64,000 nt of DNA from Torreya grandis (taxonomy: Eukaryota > Streptophyta > Pinopsida > Cupressales > Taxaceae). Position numbers and translations under genes: made by a program. Location: NCBI GenBank assembly GCA_037957365.1, contig JARHVA010000639.1, positions 4,142,501 through 4,206,500 on the forward strand, given 5' to 3'. The first letter of the stretch is position 1. Every line of letters begins with the position of its first letter. The notes under the pieces were generated by a model. That model had not been told where the DNA came from, did no database searches, and saw only the letters and a program-made list of their open reading frames with translations. This document shows positions 1-11,929 of this stretch, piece after piece.

Positions 1-953
1 ACAATAGCCTGTCACTCACACCTCTCCTATCTCTCAAAATATATTGTCTTCAATGCACACAATCTTTCAAAAAGATTACAATTTAACTCATAGATTCACA
101 CAAAGCTTACAAGATTCATCAAATACTAACAAGTCTTCACCCTTCTCATCCACTACTTGAATTTCAATACAAATATAAAGGAATGCATCCTTATTTATAA
201 AATTACAAAGGATAAGGAAAGAGAGAGGGAAAAATGGAAGAGCAAAAATAAATTACCACATTTTCATGTGGGCCAAAAATAACACTATTAGGAAATTTTG
301 AATCCATGTGCAAGGTTCAAAAGTATTTTTCATCTTCATGATGCCCATTAACTTCCTCTGTGTGATTCCAATGTTATGACCCACTTCACATTGGCCTCCA
401 ATATAGAATAGTAACTTGTCCCCCCTATCCCATATGCACACACATAATTCCAATGGATTTCTTCCACATTTTGAATTGTACCTCATGCTATAATCATTAT
501 TCCAACTAAGGGTAAAACCCAAACTATTCATTATCTCATTTTTAACTAAAATACAATATTCATGTGAATTACAAAAGATAAAAAACTTGTGTCTTAGTGG
601 AGTACTATGCCCACTCTATCACATGCACTAGATCACATGAGAGATGCTGTTGTGGGCCATGCCACATCACCATTCTACATCATCACCTACCACCTCTCCT
701 GCACAATCATTGCCAACTCACCACTTCCACCTCCTCATATGAATAGTTACTATAAATAGTAGCCCATGAATAGTGAGTTCACAAATAATAATTTTACCAG
801 TTGAATTTAATATTCACAACTTCCCACTGCTGCATCTGCTAAACTAATTTATCATTCCAATATTTTTCATCCATGAATACCAAATGAAGCTAAACAAAAC
901 TTCAACTTCACTTTTACAACCACCATTGTCATCATGTCCATAGGATTCTCACT
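1..953. other. Non-coding sequence, nothing recognised
   Basis: No gene, LTR end or tandem repeat is recognisable here. The one longer open frame (reverse strand, 253-531) has no family resemblance I can see and is probably chance. A CT/CA-rich stretch near 600-720 stands out in composition only. Confidence 0.5.
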
Positions 954-1091
954 TGTATTTATTTTTAATTATATAATATGATGGGTAGAAATGTATAAAT
1001 GATGTATTTTTAATTATTCTTGGCCTATATTACCATCAAATCATAAAAAAACAAAGTCATGGGTCAGATAACCAATGAGGTAATTTTAGGT

Positions 1092-1096
1092 ACGTG
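1092..1096. other. Target site duplication of E1, left copy
   Basis: ACGTG lies directly before the LTR start TGTGATGTCCC. The same five bases follow the other LTR at 5921-5925. Confidence 0.85.
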
Positions 1097-1454
1097 TGTG
1101 ATGTCCCTTACTTAGGGGCTCTTTTTGTCTCTACACAACTCTGATATATAGCAATAAAAACTCTGATACCACTGTGATATCCCCTTCAAACAGGGAATAT
1201 AAAAACACATAAAGCTCTGATCAAAGATACGAATTTGCAGAATAGATTCAAATATGCATAAACAAATCACAATATATTCTCTCAATAGCAAATCAAAGAT
1301 CTCATCACTTGTTCTTTTGGATGATTACACAATTGAGTCTCTGTCATACAAATAAAAGAATATTAAAATCTAGTCTTAAAACCCTGGCTTTTGCTAATCT
1401 GGCAATGAAATCTGAATTCTGGAAGGTCTCAGCTTTTCTGTGTCGACACACAGA

Positions 1455-1545
1455 CGCCGTCATCGGTCGATATCTCACCGACGTCGGTCACTGTCGGTCG
1501 GCTTTCTGCCGACGTTGGTCTTCAGTTGACCGATGTCGGTCACTG
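1455..1545. repeat. CG-rich cluster of ACCGAYRTCGGT palindromes (E1 3' LTR)
   Basis: Three near-palindromic 12-mers lie at 1477 (ACCGACGTCGGT, a perfect palindrome), 1508 (GCCGACGTTGGT) and 1529 (ACCGATGTCGGT), spaced 31 and 21 bp. Two are followed by CACTG. This is the most CG-rich part of an otherwise AT-rich LTR. The same motif recurs in E2. Confidence 0.85.
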
Positions 1546-1749
1546 GAAGCTCTCTGTCTGTCGAGGTCAGTGCCTGAGCAGATTTGTACGGACCTGTATG
1601 GACTTAGTACCGCTGCCAACCTATCTGTTTTCAACCCCTGATAGCTGAACAACCTGATCTCAAGAATATACGATTCTAACATAGAAGATCTATATCTGTA
1701 TAACTTATTGGATCAAAAACTAAATAAAGAAATACCTAGAATATCTGTA

Positions 1750-1868
1750 ATAACTTCTGTGTGAAGCTATCTCTCAACCCTAAAATTCTATGATAACTTC
1801 TGGATGAAGCTATCTCTCAAATCTGTACCTCTGTGATAACTTCTGGATGAAGCTATCTCTCAATTTGG
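1750..1868. repeat. 43-bp tandem repeat in E1 3' LTR
   Basis: Nearly three units start at 1750, 1793 and 1836, each containing ATAACTTCTG and GAAGCTATCTCTCAA. The equivalent block in the other LTR is near 5340-5460. Repeats of this size in LTRs often hold promoter elements; that is inference here. Confidence 0.85.
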
Positions 1869-2122
1869 CAATAAATCAGCTAATATCTCACAGCCTCTAA
1901 ATCACACATAATGAAGAGGGAATGTTCTCCATTGCAATGGAATCCTAGAACCCTTGGCTCAGTCTTCATAGAAGAATTTCTTCAATTTTAAATAATCAAT
2001 AATCAATGGCTAATCAATAATGGCCTCCATGAGAAACCCTTATACCCTCAAAAAGATATGCTTGCCCTAATTAGGGTTTCTTAAATTAGAATTAGGGTTT
2101 CTAATTAAAAATAGGCTAAATA

Positions 2123-2155
2123 ATTAATATTTGATTAAATCAATCAAATATTAAT
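2123..2155. repeat. Perfect AT-rich hairpin in E1 3' LTR
   Basis: The arms ATTAATATTTGATT and AATCAAATATTAAT (14 bp, fully complementary) flank a 5-base loop. The other LTR has the identical structure at 5713-5745, with no change in arms or loop. Confidence 0.85.
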
Positions 2156-2330
2156 ATCTCCCTCAATACATGTCCAATCAAGCCCAAACGAAAGCCAACT
2201 GGAAAAACTCTGCTAAACGAAGCCACTCCAATCTCCATCAAGACCCTCTAACCATCCTATCAGCCTATGAGGGTCGCATAATAGGCTAACCATGAACTCA
2301 GAACATGCCAACTGAAAAGGGGACATGACA

Positions 2331-2346
2331 ATCTGCCCCTCCTGAA
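2331..2346 (-). promoter_or_regulatory. Polypurine tract of E1
   Basis: A purine-rich stretch (core AGGAGGGG on the reverse strand) sits directly upstream of the 3' LTR, where second-strand DNA synthesis is primed. The preceding bases, coding for CLRASNFRRG, resemble the tract context of other plant Ty3/gypsy elements. Confidence 0.75.
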
Positions 2347-4641
2347 ATTGCTTGCCCTCAAGCAATCGCTGAATGACAAATCAATCAATCCACCTGGATC
2401 CCAAATGTAGTTATGATCTCCACCACTATCAATTAACACGAACCCCATGCCATGTCCATCCCAACTCTCATGTAATGTCATCACATCATCTCTAGTACTA
2501 AGATAAGCACCCCAACATCCAATCCATAAATGAAAATCAGCAAGCAAACTCCTTACCTGAATAATATCTAAAACTAGATTGTGAAGGCTAGAAGTAGTCA
2601 TATCATCATCAACCTGTGACCCGACTGTAACAAAAAGTTGAGTCCTCACCACATGTGACAACTCCTAAACTGAACTCACCTCAAGACCAAGCTCATCCTC
2701 ATACCTCTCCCGTGTTGGTGCTAATGTGCTCTCGTCATCGCCCTCTATCATGTCATGTGGTATAGGTACCTCCATCCGATGAAAAAACATATATCTGAAG
2801 CTACTGCCTCGTATTGCCTTAAGAATGTGTGTCTTCCCATCAACATCAAAGAGAACCTCCATGTCCTTGAGATGAAGAGTAACTTCCTCAAATGAATGAA
2901 GCCACTTCATACCCAAGACTAAGTCTATATCCCCCATGTTTACCACATAATAATCAGCGTTGAACTCATAGTTGTTCAAACACAATGGGAGGTCTCTAAT
3001 CATACGCTCACACTTAAGAGTGTGACCATCAGCTACCTTAACTCTGATGCCTTCAAAACCTATGGTAGTGAGTCCACGCTTCTCCACAAATCTAGCATCT
3101 ATGAAATTGTGTGTGGCTCCTGTATCAAGAAGGGTGATAACCTTCTGCCCTGCCAAAACTCCACGGAGTCTGAATGACTCATCCGACTGAATACTAGATA
3201 GGCGTCCCTCCTGTATGTGAAGCTCTAACTCTACCTCTGCCTTAGGCCCTAAAGCCTCTACCTCTACCCCCTCAGAACCATTCTGGTGTTCAGAATCCTC
3301 TAAATCTAAATCCTCATAATATGCACACATCACACGATTTGACTTGCCCTTAGGCCTCAAAGGACAATCATGATGGATATCATATGGACCTTTGCAGTAG
3401 AAGCAAAGCTTCTTCCTGCGTAGATCATTAAGCACCTCACGGTCCAAAGGTGGTGCTGCTGGATTGGCCTTTGAATCATTTTTAACCCTGGATTTTTCTA
3501 TGTTAAAATCCGGTCTCTCTGTATCCTTGTGGGAGTGCTTATGGTCTCGAGATGAAGAAGTACCTCTGGAGTTAAATTTATTGGATGGGGCTGCCATCTC
3601 CATATTACGTGCCTTCTTCATAGCTACTTGTAATGAAGGAGGATCAAAAGCTTTGATCCAACCTCTTAATGGCTCTGCCAATCCCTCTATGAAGAGAACT
3701 ATCAATCTACACTCTGAAATATTGGGCACCATGACTGCCAATCTCTGAAACTCATCAATGAAATACTCCAAGTTACCTATTTATCTCAACTGTGCCAGAT
3801 CTCAAAAGTAAACCTCAGGATCTTTCTTGTTAAACCACTCAACTAATCTATCCACAAAGTCCTGGTACTCTATTACCTGATTATGCTGAAGTGTTACCAT
3901 ACCATGGTACCACCAATCATGTGCTACTCCATCCAAGTGCAAAGTGGCGTATTTGATGGCCTCTATCTCTGACATTGGTCTCAATGCCAAAAATGTGTCA
4001 AGCTTATGAACCCAAGCTTGAGCTATCATCTTGCCACTGCCGTCAAAAGTAGTCAAAGAAAGCTTACCAGTAGCCTTCATCAACTCACTGAATTGAACTC
4101 TAGGCCTCCTGTCTTGTCTAACCAATCTGTAGTGCTCTTTCCTCAGATTGACAAAATGATCAAAGGACATCCTCCCTTGAACATGAGGAGGTAATAAGTC
4201 CCACTCATCATTTGCAGCCATGTAAACATCTTCAAATGGAGAATTCCCTGCCTCCTCCTCTGCTGGTGCCTCTGGTTCTTCTTGAACAAATGTAGGACGT
4301 GTAGGTCTATCAGCTGTTCTAGAGTGACTCTATTGTGGTCTTTGATTAACCGTAGCACTCCTGTCATCTCTTTCATCCCTGTTCTATCCATTAGGTGTGT
4401 TCATTCCCCTTATCATAGTCATAAGTGCCTGTAGTGTCTGATTCATCTGTTGTTGGCTTGTCATCATAGCACGGTGAAATTCTCTGGTGTCCTGATCAGC
4501 ATCATACCTGTGGCCCCTAGGTGGGCTGCCCTCACATCTCTCACTCATGATGATCGGTGGCTGATCTAACACCTGGGTACCTTCAAGCAAGGCTCTACTG
4601 CATGTGTTATACTTGTGTGGTCCCAACTCTTGTGGCTGCAT
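2331..4641 (-). pseudogene. Gag-protease polyprotein of E1, broken by stops
   Basis: One reading frame runs from ATG at 4641 to the 3' LTR with no frameshift. It is interrupted by TAG at 4384-4386, TAG at 4330-4332, TGA at 3802-3804, TAA at 3781-3783 and TAG at 2665-2667. In order it encodes a Gln-rich N-terminus; a retrotransposon gag domain (about 4221-3600, with DWWYHG and EYFIDEFQRL); a basic linker; a zinc knuckle at 3405-3364 with C, C, H, C at positions 1, 4, 12 and 14 (CX2CX7HXC); and an aspartic protease with the active-site motif DTGAT at 3126-3112 followed by DLVLGMKWL. The last 110 or so codons after the protease match no domain I know. Gag would package the RNA and protease would process Gag; reverse transcriptase, RNase H and integrase would have to come from another element. 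The preserved frame and catalytic motif suggest inactivation after insertion. Confidence 0.9.
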
Positions 4642-4674
4642 AAGATCTATAGACCCTCAGGCTGGCAGGATTTA

Positions 4675-4686
4675 GCTCTGATACCA
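4675..4686 (-). promoter_or_regulatory. Primer binding site of E1 (tRNA-iMet type)
   Basis: The reverse strand reads TGGTATCAGAGC one base inside the 5' LTR. This is the widely shared plant primer site complementary to the 3' end of initiator tRNA-Met. It fixes the direction of the element. Confidence 0.93.
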
Positions 4687-4687
4687 C

Positions 4688-5920
4688 TGTGATGTCCCTT
4701 ACTTAGGGGCTCTTTTTGTCTCTACACAACTTTGATATATAGCAATAAAAACTCTGGTACCACTATGATATCCCCTTCAAACAGGGAATATAAAAACACA
4801 TAAAGCTCTGATCAAAGATATGAATTTGCAGAATAGATTCAAATATGCATAAACAAATCACAATATATTCTCTCAATAGCAAATCAAAGATCTCATCACT
4901 TGTTCTTCTGGATGATTACACAATTGAGTCTCTGTCATATAAATAAAAGAATATTAAAATCTAGTCTTAAAACCCTGGCTTTTGCTAATCTGGCAATGAA
5001 AATTGAATTCTGGAAGGTCTCAGCTTTTTTGTGTCGACACACAGACGCCGTCATCGGTTGATATCTCATCGACGTCGGTCACTATCAGTCGGCTTTCTAC
5101 CGACGTCGGTCTTCAGTCGATCGATGTCAGTCACTGGAAGCTCTCTATCTGCCGAGGTCGGTGCCTGAGTGGATTTGTACGAACCTGTACGGACTTAGTA
5201 CGGCCACCAACCTGTCTATTTTCAATCCCTGATAGCTGAACAACCTGATCTCAAGAATATACGATTCTAACATAGAAGATCTAAATCTGTATAACTTATT
5301 GGATCAAAAACTAAATAAAGAAATACCTGGAATATTTGTAATAACTTCTGTGTGAAGTTATCTCTCAACCCTAAAATTTTGTGATAATTTTGGATGAAGC
5401 TATCTCTCAAATCTATACCTTTGTGATAACTTCTGGATGAAGCTATCTCTCAATTTGGCAATAAATCAGCTGATATCTCACAGCCTCTAAATCACACACA
5501 ATGAAGAGGGAACGTTCTCCACTGTAATGGAATCCTGGAACCCTTGGCTTAGTCTTCATAGAAGAATTTCTTCAATTTTCAATAATCAATAATCAATGGC
5601 TAATCAATAATGGCCTCCATGAGAAACCCTTATACCCTCAAAAAGATATGCTTGCCCTAATTAGGTTTTCTTAAATTAGAATTAGGGTTTCTAATTAAAA
5701 ATAGGCTAAATAATTAATATTTGATTAAATCAATCAAATATTAATATCTCCCTCAATACATGTCCAATCGAGCCCAAACGAAAGCCAACTGGAAAAACTC
5801 TGCTAAACGAAGCCACTCCAATCTCCATCAAGACCCTCTAACCATCCTATCAGCCTATGAGGGTCACATAATAGGCTAACCATGAACTCAGAACATGTCA
5901 ACTGAAAAGGGGACATGACA
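4688..5920 (-). repeat. 5' LTR of E1
   Basis: This is the partner of 1097-2330. It is the upstream LTR because the primer site follows it directly on the reverse strand. It should carry the promoter, but I did not identify a specific TATA box. Differences from its partner cluster in the CG-rich block, as expected if methylated cytosines decayed. Confidence 0.95.
5046..5140. repeat. CG-rich palindrome cluster (E1 5' LTR)
   Basis: This is the counterpart of 1455-1545 with the same spacing. About ten substitutions separate the two clusters, nearly all C/T or G/A, more than in the rest of the LTR. Confidence 0.8.
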
Positions 5921-5925
5921 ACGTG
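5921..5925. other. Target site duplication of E1, right copy
   Basis: ACGTG follows the LTR end directly and matches 1092-1096. Confidence 0.85.
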
Positions 5926-6631
5926 TCCCACATATTGGAATCAAACTTAAATTTAGTTTTGTGTAATGTGAATGTAATCTTGAGAAAGGGTTTTAAACCT
6001 CATATTCTTAGATGTGAAGATACAACTAAATGCCTTTTTTTAGTACAAGAGGGTTTTGTAAAAATTAAATGCCTCGATCGTAAATATAGAAATAAATATG
6101 AAAATAGATATTACTAACTTAAATTATTTGGAAGATTAATAAATACCTAATTCTTTTATCTCTCTTTGAATCTACTCCTTACATATTAAATGTATTGGGA
6201 TGATTTGGTACAAATAATATGCTCTAGGACATTATTCACACTTGCACCAACTTGAAATATAATAATAAGCAATAACTAAGGTATATAGAGCATGAAAAAA
6301 GTAAAATATATCCTAAAAATGATGAAGGGCAAGATCATCAATCTTATTAATCCAACCTAAGGTAGGATCTATAGGAAGAACGATCTTGTCTTAGGTATAA
6401 ATATAATACATAGTTTGAGTAATAGAATATCAATGTGTGAAATTAAAATGAGGGATAAGATTTGATAGATTTAGATAAGAATTAGATGTATTTGTAAAGA
6501 TCAAGGGGAAATTGAATTATGATTAGGTGTAGAAGTTTTAGAAACAAGTAATTAAAAAAAGTGTGGAAATCATTGCAAACATGAAAAATGCACTATTGAA
6601 TATAGTCTTGTACCAAAATTAGGTGTCAACA

Positions 6632-8777
6632 TAATGCCTTTAATTTTATGTTCATATGTGATTTAATATAATGAGTGCATGTTTGAAACCATATAATATA
6701 AATATTTTAGCTACACACCATCACCTACCTAGGGAAGGGTAGATGGGCTTAGAACTACTCACAATGGATTTTATCCATAATGATTTGTTGACATATCTGA
6801 AAACAATTGGAAATTACTACAACTAGTCAACATTCAAATAATAAAATTAAATATTGAAATTTGAAAATGAAATTGAAAATATAATAGTAAGGAATACACC
6901 TTCTCTTTATTGAACCATCTTTTTCATAATTTTAAAATAATGGGTCTTTTCTAATTATTTCAATTTATTTTATTTTGGAAAAGTGCTTAGAATAAAAAAC
7001 ACTTCTCTAGACTTTTTTTAACTCTCCAAGTTCTCGATTAAGGAAATTGACAATGTTTTAATCCAATTAACCTTTTATCTATATTGATTAAAAAAATCTC
7101 ATGCATAACTTTCACTAGAATGTACTCTTAAAAATGTCCATGCCTAATTTTTTTATTGTAATTACTTTATAAATTATTTGATTTATGCCACCAATTTGTG
7201 GTGAGGGATTGAATAATCCATGCATGTAATCAATCATCTCAAAATAGTAGAGTTACAAGTAATAATATTTTATATAGATGATGCCATTTTTTATTTGCAT
7301 ATAACACATGTAATTATTGTCAAATATCAAATTTAAATCTCCATATTATGTTATTTATGTATCTACACATGTCCCATGTGTTTTATCACATAAGATAGAT
7401 AACATCATGTAAATATCAATTCTAAATATGCAACTCTAAAGAGGATAAGTGTTTTATATAGGTGTCTCATGACATAAAAAATAAAATTTCATACAAATCT
7501 CAATCGAAGGTACCATGCCTCTATGGAAAAGTAAGAAAAGGAAAACCAACATGCAATATTGCAGAGATATTCCCTTGGTAGGGTTAGATATAGCAATTAA
7601 AACACATAGATAATGTGCCCCCATATATTATTCGTAGTTACCATGGAAATGTAGGCACCAAATAAGTATACCAAGATATATGTGCATGATATAAATCATG
7701 GCACAAAAATAGTATAATAATATGCATGATAAACATTATGGCAACAAGTATAGGATATAGAAGTCAATAAAACCCAAGTTAGTACCACACAAATTAGTGA
7801 CCACATACAAGTTAATTACAAATATGAAAATATGGGTTTCAAAAAAAAAACAAAAAAACAATAAGATAATTTATAAAATATGACACAAGGATATACACAT
7901 ACATACCCAAATAAGGATTCACACATCATTCAAAATGGAACCATTCTAAGTAGATATAATTATAGCATGTAAGATCTAGGTATATGTAAAATATGTATTC
8001 TACACGTAAATTATCTCAAAATGGTAATGTGTTGTAGGAATATTCTTCTAGTGTAATCATGTCACCAATGTGGTCATATCTCCAAGTGTGTTGACCATGT
8101 AGCTACATAGCACCTGAATGATCCATAATCATATTTAAAATATATGTTGAGATATAACTGACTAAAATAAATACCATTAATAGTATATGTGTATGGATAT
8201 TAAAACCTAGAGAATAGGTAGATATGTAGCCAATAATAAAATATTATTTTTGATTTTTTTATATTTATAATTTTTTAATTTTAAATAAGAAGATTTATGA
8301 ATAAGGAACATGGGTGTAAACTATAAGATGGAAGAAATGATCATACAATTTTTTTTAAAAAAACCAAAAGGCACAAACAAGAGGAAGAAGATGAAGAGAA
8401 ATCTAAGAAACCTACAACTTCCCTCAAAATACAATGCATGCTAGTATATGAAGTCTCAATATGTAGATTGTCATTATTGGGAATCCAATGCAAGTGATTA
8501 TTATAAGATCAACAATCAAATGGACTAGGCCAAATCAACTCATAAATCAACATAAACACAATGGTTGGAATGATTTGAATGTAAGGAGAAGAAAGTTCGA
8601 AGGTATCAAGTCTATAAATTTGAATAATTAAATCTATAAATTTGAAGAATTCAGTCAAACTCAAGGGAAGAAAGAACATGGAATGCATGTCATATAGATG
8701 AAATAATCTATGTAAAATAAGAATGATATATTACAATAAAGATGTATCAATGAATCCTGAGATGCATGTTAGTAAGG
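6632..8777. other. AT-rich debris with a dispersed repeat (Q1)
   Basis: No coding region is recognisable. About 7180-8000 has diffuse similarity, in the same orientation, to about 19930-20400: a shared stretch around GGTGAGG...CATCTCAAAAT, and later ATATGCATGATA and ATCATGGCAC. The edges cannot be fixed by eye. Confidence 0.35.
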
Positions 8778-9910
8778 CTAATAATTAATATGGTCTATAT
8801 CATAAAATCCATGACTATATAAGTCTAATATGTCACTTGAATTGTATACAAAAATATTTAGAGATCCAAATAAACTATCATTTTCTCCAAGAAAAATATT
8901 AATATAATGGGCTTGGGGATTTTTTATAAAATAAGTAGAAATAGGTAATGGTAAAACATGTATTTTAGGCCAAAAATTCATCTTGGTATGTGGGTGATTA
9001 TATGTTGTATGTCTTAAAAGTGCAATTGTAGGGATCATATATCTAGGAGATTCTACACTAGATGGAGGTATTGTAGTCTCAAATATAGTAGGTACCAAAT
9101 AGGATAGTGATGGAACAAACATGAGGATGATATGAGGATAAATAATTTTACCTTTTTGTGGCACACTATTTGGTCATACTTGTGATCTCTAAGGTATAAT
9201 ATGTATCTAATAAGTTGTGCCACAAATGGTATCTAATTTTCTCTTATACAAAAATTAAAAAAAATACATATAATTTATAATCTATTTATTTCATCAGATT
9301 AATCCAAGGGCATACAAGTAATAAATTCTATGATATAGTTTTTAATATAACATATAACCAAAAAAGAGTGTTCTGAAGACCAACTTCAATTAAAAGAGTA
9401 ATAAAACCCAATGATGTATGTGTGTAATTGTCATAACTATATATTATCATAGTGTACCAAGTAAATATCTCTCAATATATTTATTATTATATAATGATGA
9501 CATAAAAATAAGGTTTTCACTATAACCATTATTTAATTATAATGTCTTATGTGATACAATGATGGTAGTAAAAAAAAACATGTATAAACATAAGACCATT
9601 CTTAGATGCATATTTAGGTATATCATAGTTGTGAGATTTTATAGAAGTAATATTCCATTTACAACTCAAAACAATGTGAATAATGTTATAAATATCATGC
9701 TCAAGTATCATTTTAGAATGATTTATAGATGTCTCCCCATACAAATTATTTTTGGGAGAATTGTGGTTTACTAAAGGATTAATAAAGACTTGCATACATT
9801 GATTGTGATTCAAAACAAATTCAATCAAGATATAATTATACCTATCAATGATAATAATTTTGTCATCATTTAGGTAGATGATGTTATGTCATAATTTGAA
9901 ACATCTATTA
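8778..9910 (-). pseudogene. Degenerate Ty3/gypsy gag remnant
   Basis: Near 9905-9840 the reverse strand encodes HVTNRCFKL, a stop, then HNIIYLNDDKII. This matches the second half of the CHHC zinc-knuckle segment of plant Ty3/gypsy Gag and the helix after it, but the first Cys-His pair is damaged. Further on the reverse strand there are two open stretches (9828-9547 and 9164-8778). The second, 128 codons, is rich in Pro, Ser, His and Tyr and could be the low-complexity linker downstream of Gag. No protease or polymerase follows. It may belong to the interior of an element whose LTRs are N1 and N2, but this is not shown. Confidence 0.4.
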
Positions 9911-10706
9911 GTCACATGTTCTAAATCTAGTTGACATTCAAAATTTTGATTAGTATAATAACTTCAAGAAAATTCTCTATTTGTATATGTTTCAAATGTT
10001 TCCTATAAATAAATATATTACATTAAAATAATTTATTTTGTATTAAGTGTGATAGGTCTAGTAGTGTTTTATATTTTTTACTTTGGCTAGAAGAAGGAAA
10101 TGTAAGCTTATCATTTGGTTTTTAGACTAAATTAACCTTATTGGACTCATTATTATCTTGTAAATTAGGTTCTTCATTAGTATTCATTAGGTTTTAATGT
10201 TGTTTTTCCATTATATTTAGATGTGGTGGATGTATGAGTGCTAGATGTGACTTTAACATGTTAGCATCCATAATCTTAACCTCAATGATGTTTAAGTTAC
10301 TAAAATATGGTATTAAAAACATGGCATACATTTATAATGCATGACTTACACGCACAATTATGGTTCTAACCCATCATTATTTCACACCCACATGATACCT
10401 AATGAGTTTAAACATCTCCATTATATTGTTACAAACTGACATGAACATCACTATTTGTTTTAAATCTACATACTATTATGCACAAACATGGCCAAATGAT
10501 TATTTTAATATGTTTTTGCATCTGTCACTAACATTAGTGTTTCCATTTGATATTTAATTGAGCCTAACATTACGAACTTCCTCGTAACAAAAAATACTTT
10601 TTAAAATCAAATTTTTTGTTAGGTCAACCCATGTGCCTAACATATTTATGGCATGATAAGTGACCTAATTAGACTCATATATATACAAATAGTGGCCTCA
10701 CTTGAT
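9911..10706. other. AT-rich sequence, nothing recognised
   Basis: No open frame with family resemblance and no repeat boundary is visible. Confidence 0.4.
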
Positions 10707-11525
10707 ATTGGATGAGGAACTTATCTTGTACACATCTATACACTATTTCACATTAATAAAAAATATTTGTTATACCAAAATTTAAAATAAATAAATAGGA
10801 GTAGACAACAACCAATTATGAAGCATACCAAATATAAGTCAAAATAAGAATTTTCAAGTATCAAAGCCAAATAATTATTGTCATTCATATAGCAAAGGAG
10901 TAAAATTGCACACTAGGTGGGATAATTACATGTTGTTTTATTTCCATTTTGAAGTATTAGATAGGAAAAAAACAATCATAAATAAGGGTTATTTGTTATA
11001 ACTCTATCCATTACACTTTCTCAAAATTTCAAGTTTTTATCCCTCACAAACACAACTATAATTTGAAGGTGAAGGAAATTTATTTATGGGTTTGTATACG
11101 TCATTAGGGTTTGGATTCACACATATAAATATTATAAAGACATGAAAAGGTTAATGTATAGTCACAAACTTTATTTTATAATAGGTCACTATTAACCACT
11201 ATAGGTTAGTATCAATATTCGAGACTAACCCAAGGCTAATAGAACTAACCATGTGCATAAAACAACATAGTTATGAATCAAGATGAATCATAAGCCTACT
11301 TTAGTTTATTTTAAAATATCATAATATAATCACATTCAAACAACCAATCAAAAATATAAGTACTTATCCCTTTATTATATTTATCATATGCCACTTATCA
11401 AATCATTGTAATCAATTTTAGTAATTTGCAATTAGATGTATGATTGAATGCCATATCTATCTATCTAAAGTTGTACACTAGTTTTTATCCTATTGTGGGT
11501 TTTAAAACCAAATTACTTTAAAACA
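10707..11525 (+). repeat. 5' LTR of R
   Basis: It aligns along its length with 16382-17226. Shared blocks include ACACATCTATACACTATTT near the start, TAGGTCACTATT...CCACTATAGGT in the middle and ATCTATCTAT near the end. It ends AAAACA. The first few bases are uncertain. Confidence 0.65.
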
Positions 11526-11528
11526 TAT

Positions 11529-11538
11529 TGGTGAACCC
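11529..11538 (+). promoter_or_regulatory. Candidate primer binding site of R
   Basis: TGGTGAACCC begins three bases after the LTR end. The same TGGTGAACC, with the same 3-base spacer, follows the 5' LTR of E3. The matching tRNA is not identified from the sequence alone. Confidence 0.6.
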
Positions 11539-11917
11539 ATACATTTATATAACCATGTATAAAACTATGTTTCCCTTAGGGTTTCATCCTAGTGTTTCAG
11601 ATATTTGCCTTAGGATTTTAGTTTTAAACCTGATACTTGAGTGTCCCTACTATACACATTACTCATTTATATAATAAATTAACAATGTATTTATTTGTTA
11701 ATTCAAGTCACTAAGGTAATATTTTTATATTGTTCCACTTGGATATGTTATATTTTGATCAATAATTTAATCAAATGGATAAAATATAATAATACTAATA
11801 AATTTAAAATTAATAATGAACAATCCAAACATTCATCAAATCATATTGTTACAACATCTAGACCGATTTTAATTTTTTTACCACTAGATGTTAAAATGCA
11901 TGCATGACTACTTTGAA

Positions 11918-11929
11918 CCCCCCCCCCCC
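11918..11929 (+). repeat. Poly-C tract
   Basis: A run of 12 C stands in very AT-rich surroundings and is followed by a short C-rich stretch. Confidence 0.9.

Larger units (their letters stand above)
1097..2330 (-). repeat. 3' LTR of E1
   Basis: It starts TGTCATGTCC and ends GGGACATCACA when read on the reverse strand, and pairs with 4688-5920. Inside it are a CG-rich palindromic cluster (1455-1545), three 43-bp tandem units (1750-1868) and a perfect hairpin (2123-2155), all conserved in the other LTR. Confidence 0.95.
1097..5920 (-). mobile_element. LTR retrotransposon E1 (Ty3/gypsy-like, gag-protease only)
   Basis: This 4.8-kb element is complete at both ends. It has LTRs of 1234 and 1233 bp that begin TG and end CA, a 5-bp target duplication (ACGTG), a tRNA-iMet-type primer site inside the right LTR and a purine tract inside the left LTR. 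The last two place its coding strand on the reverse strand. The internal region is only 2357 bp and holds gag, a CCHC-type zinc knuckle and an aspartic protease; there is no room for and no trace of reverse transcriptase or integrase. By eye the LTRs differ at about 50-55 sites (about 95-96% identical), mostly transitions. The layout resembles the non-autonomous class called TR-GAG, here with protease added. The lineage within Ty3/gypsy is not settled without a polymerase domain. Confidence 0.93.
954..6631 (-). repeat. LTR-like repeat N1, split by element E1
   Basis: The pieces 954-1096 and 5926-6631 together form a repeat of about 850 bp. It matches a second copy, N2 (21695-21966 plus 37575-38185), in the same orientation and the same order. 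Read on the reverse strand it begins TGTTGACACC and ends near TACA, like an LTR. Its middle is occupied by E1, flanked by a 5-bp duplication. The copies are diverged (roughly three quarters to four fifths alike by eye), so this is an old layer. No primer site or polypurine tract is convincing next to it, so it may be a solo LTR. Confidence 0.6.

Noticed and set aside
1309..1682. Open frames of 110 and 64 codons in the E1 LTR
   Set aside because: They arise from the CG-rich palindrome cluster on both strands and break in the other LTR.
2040..2110. Telomere-like CCCTAA and TTAGGG strings
   Set aside because: Only single units in opposite directions inside both E1 LTRs; no array.
4675..4686. 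Possible tRNA gene fragment at the tRNA-iMet-like string
   Set aside because: Only 12 bases complementary to the tRNA 3' end, placed exactly where a primer site belongs; no cloverleaf.
9835..9900. Plus-strand V-D-D-V-M string resembling a copia reverse transcriptase Y-V-D-D motif
   Set aside because: A stop stands where Tyr should be, the flanking residues do not fit, and the reverse strand gives a better match to a gag zinc-knuckle segment.
11918..11929. Poly-C run as a possible origin or quadruplex site
   Set aside because: A single run cannot form a quadruplex, and there is no other origin-like structure; it is recorded only as a homopolymer.
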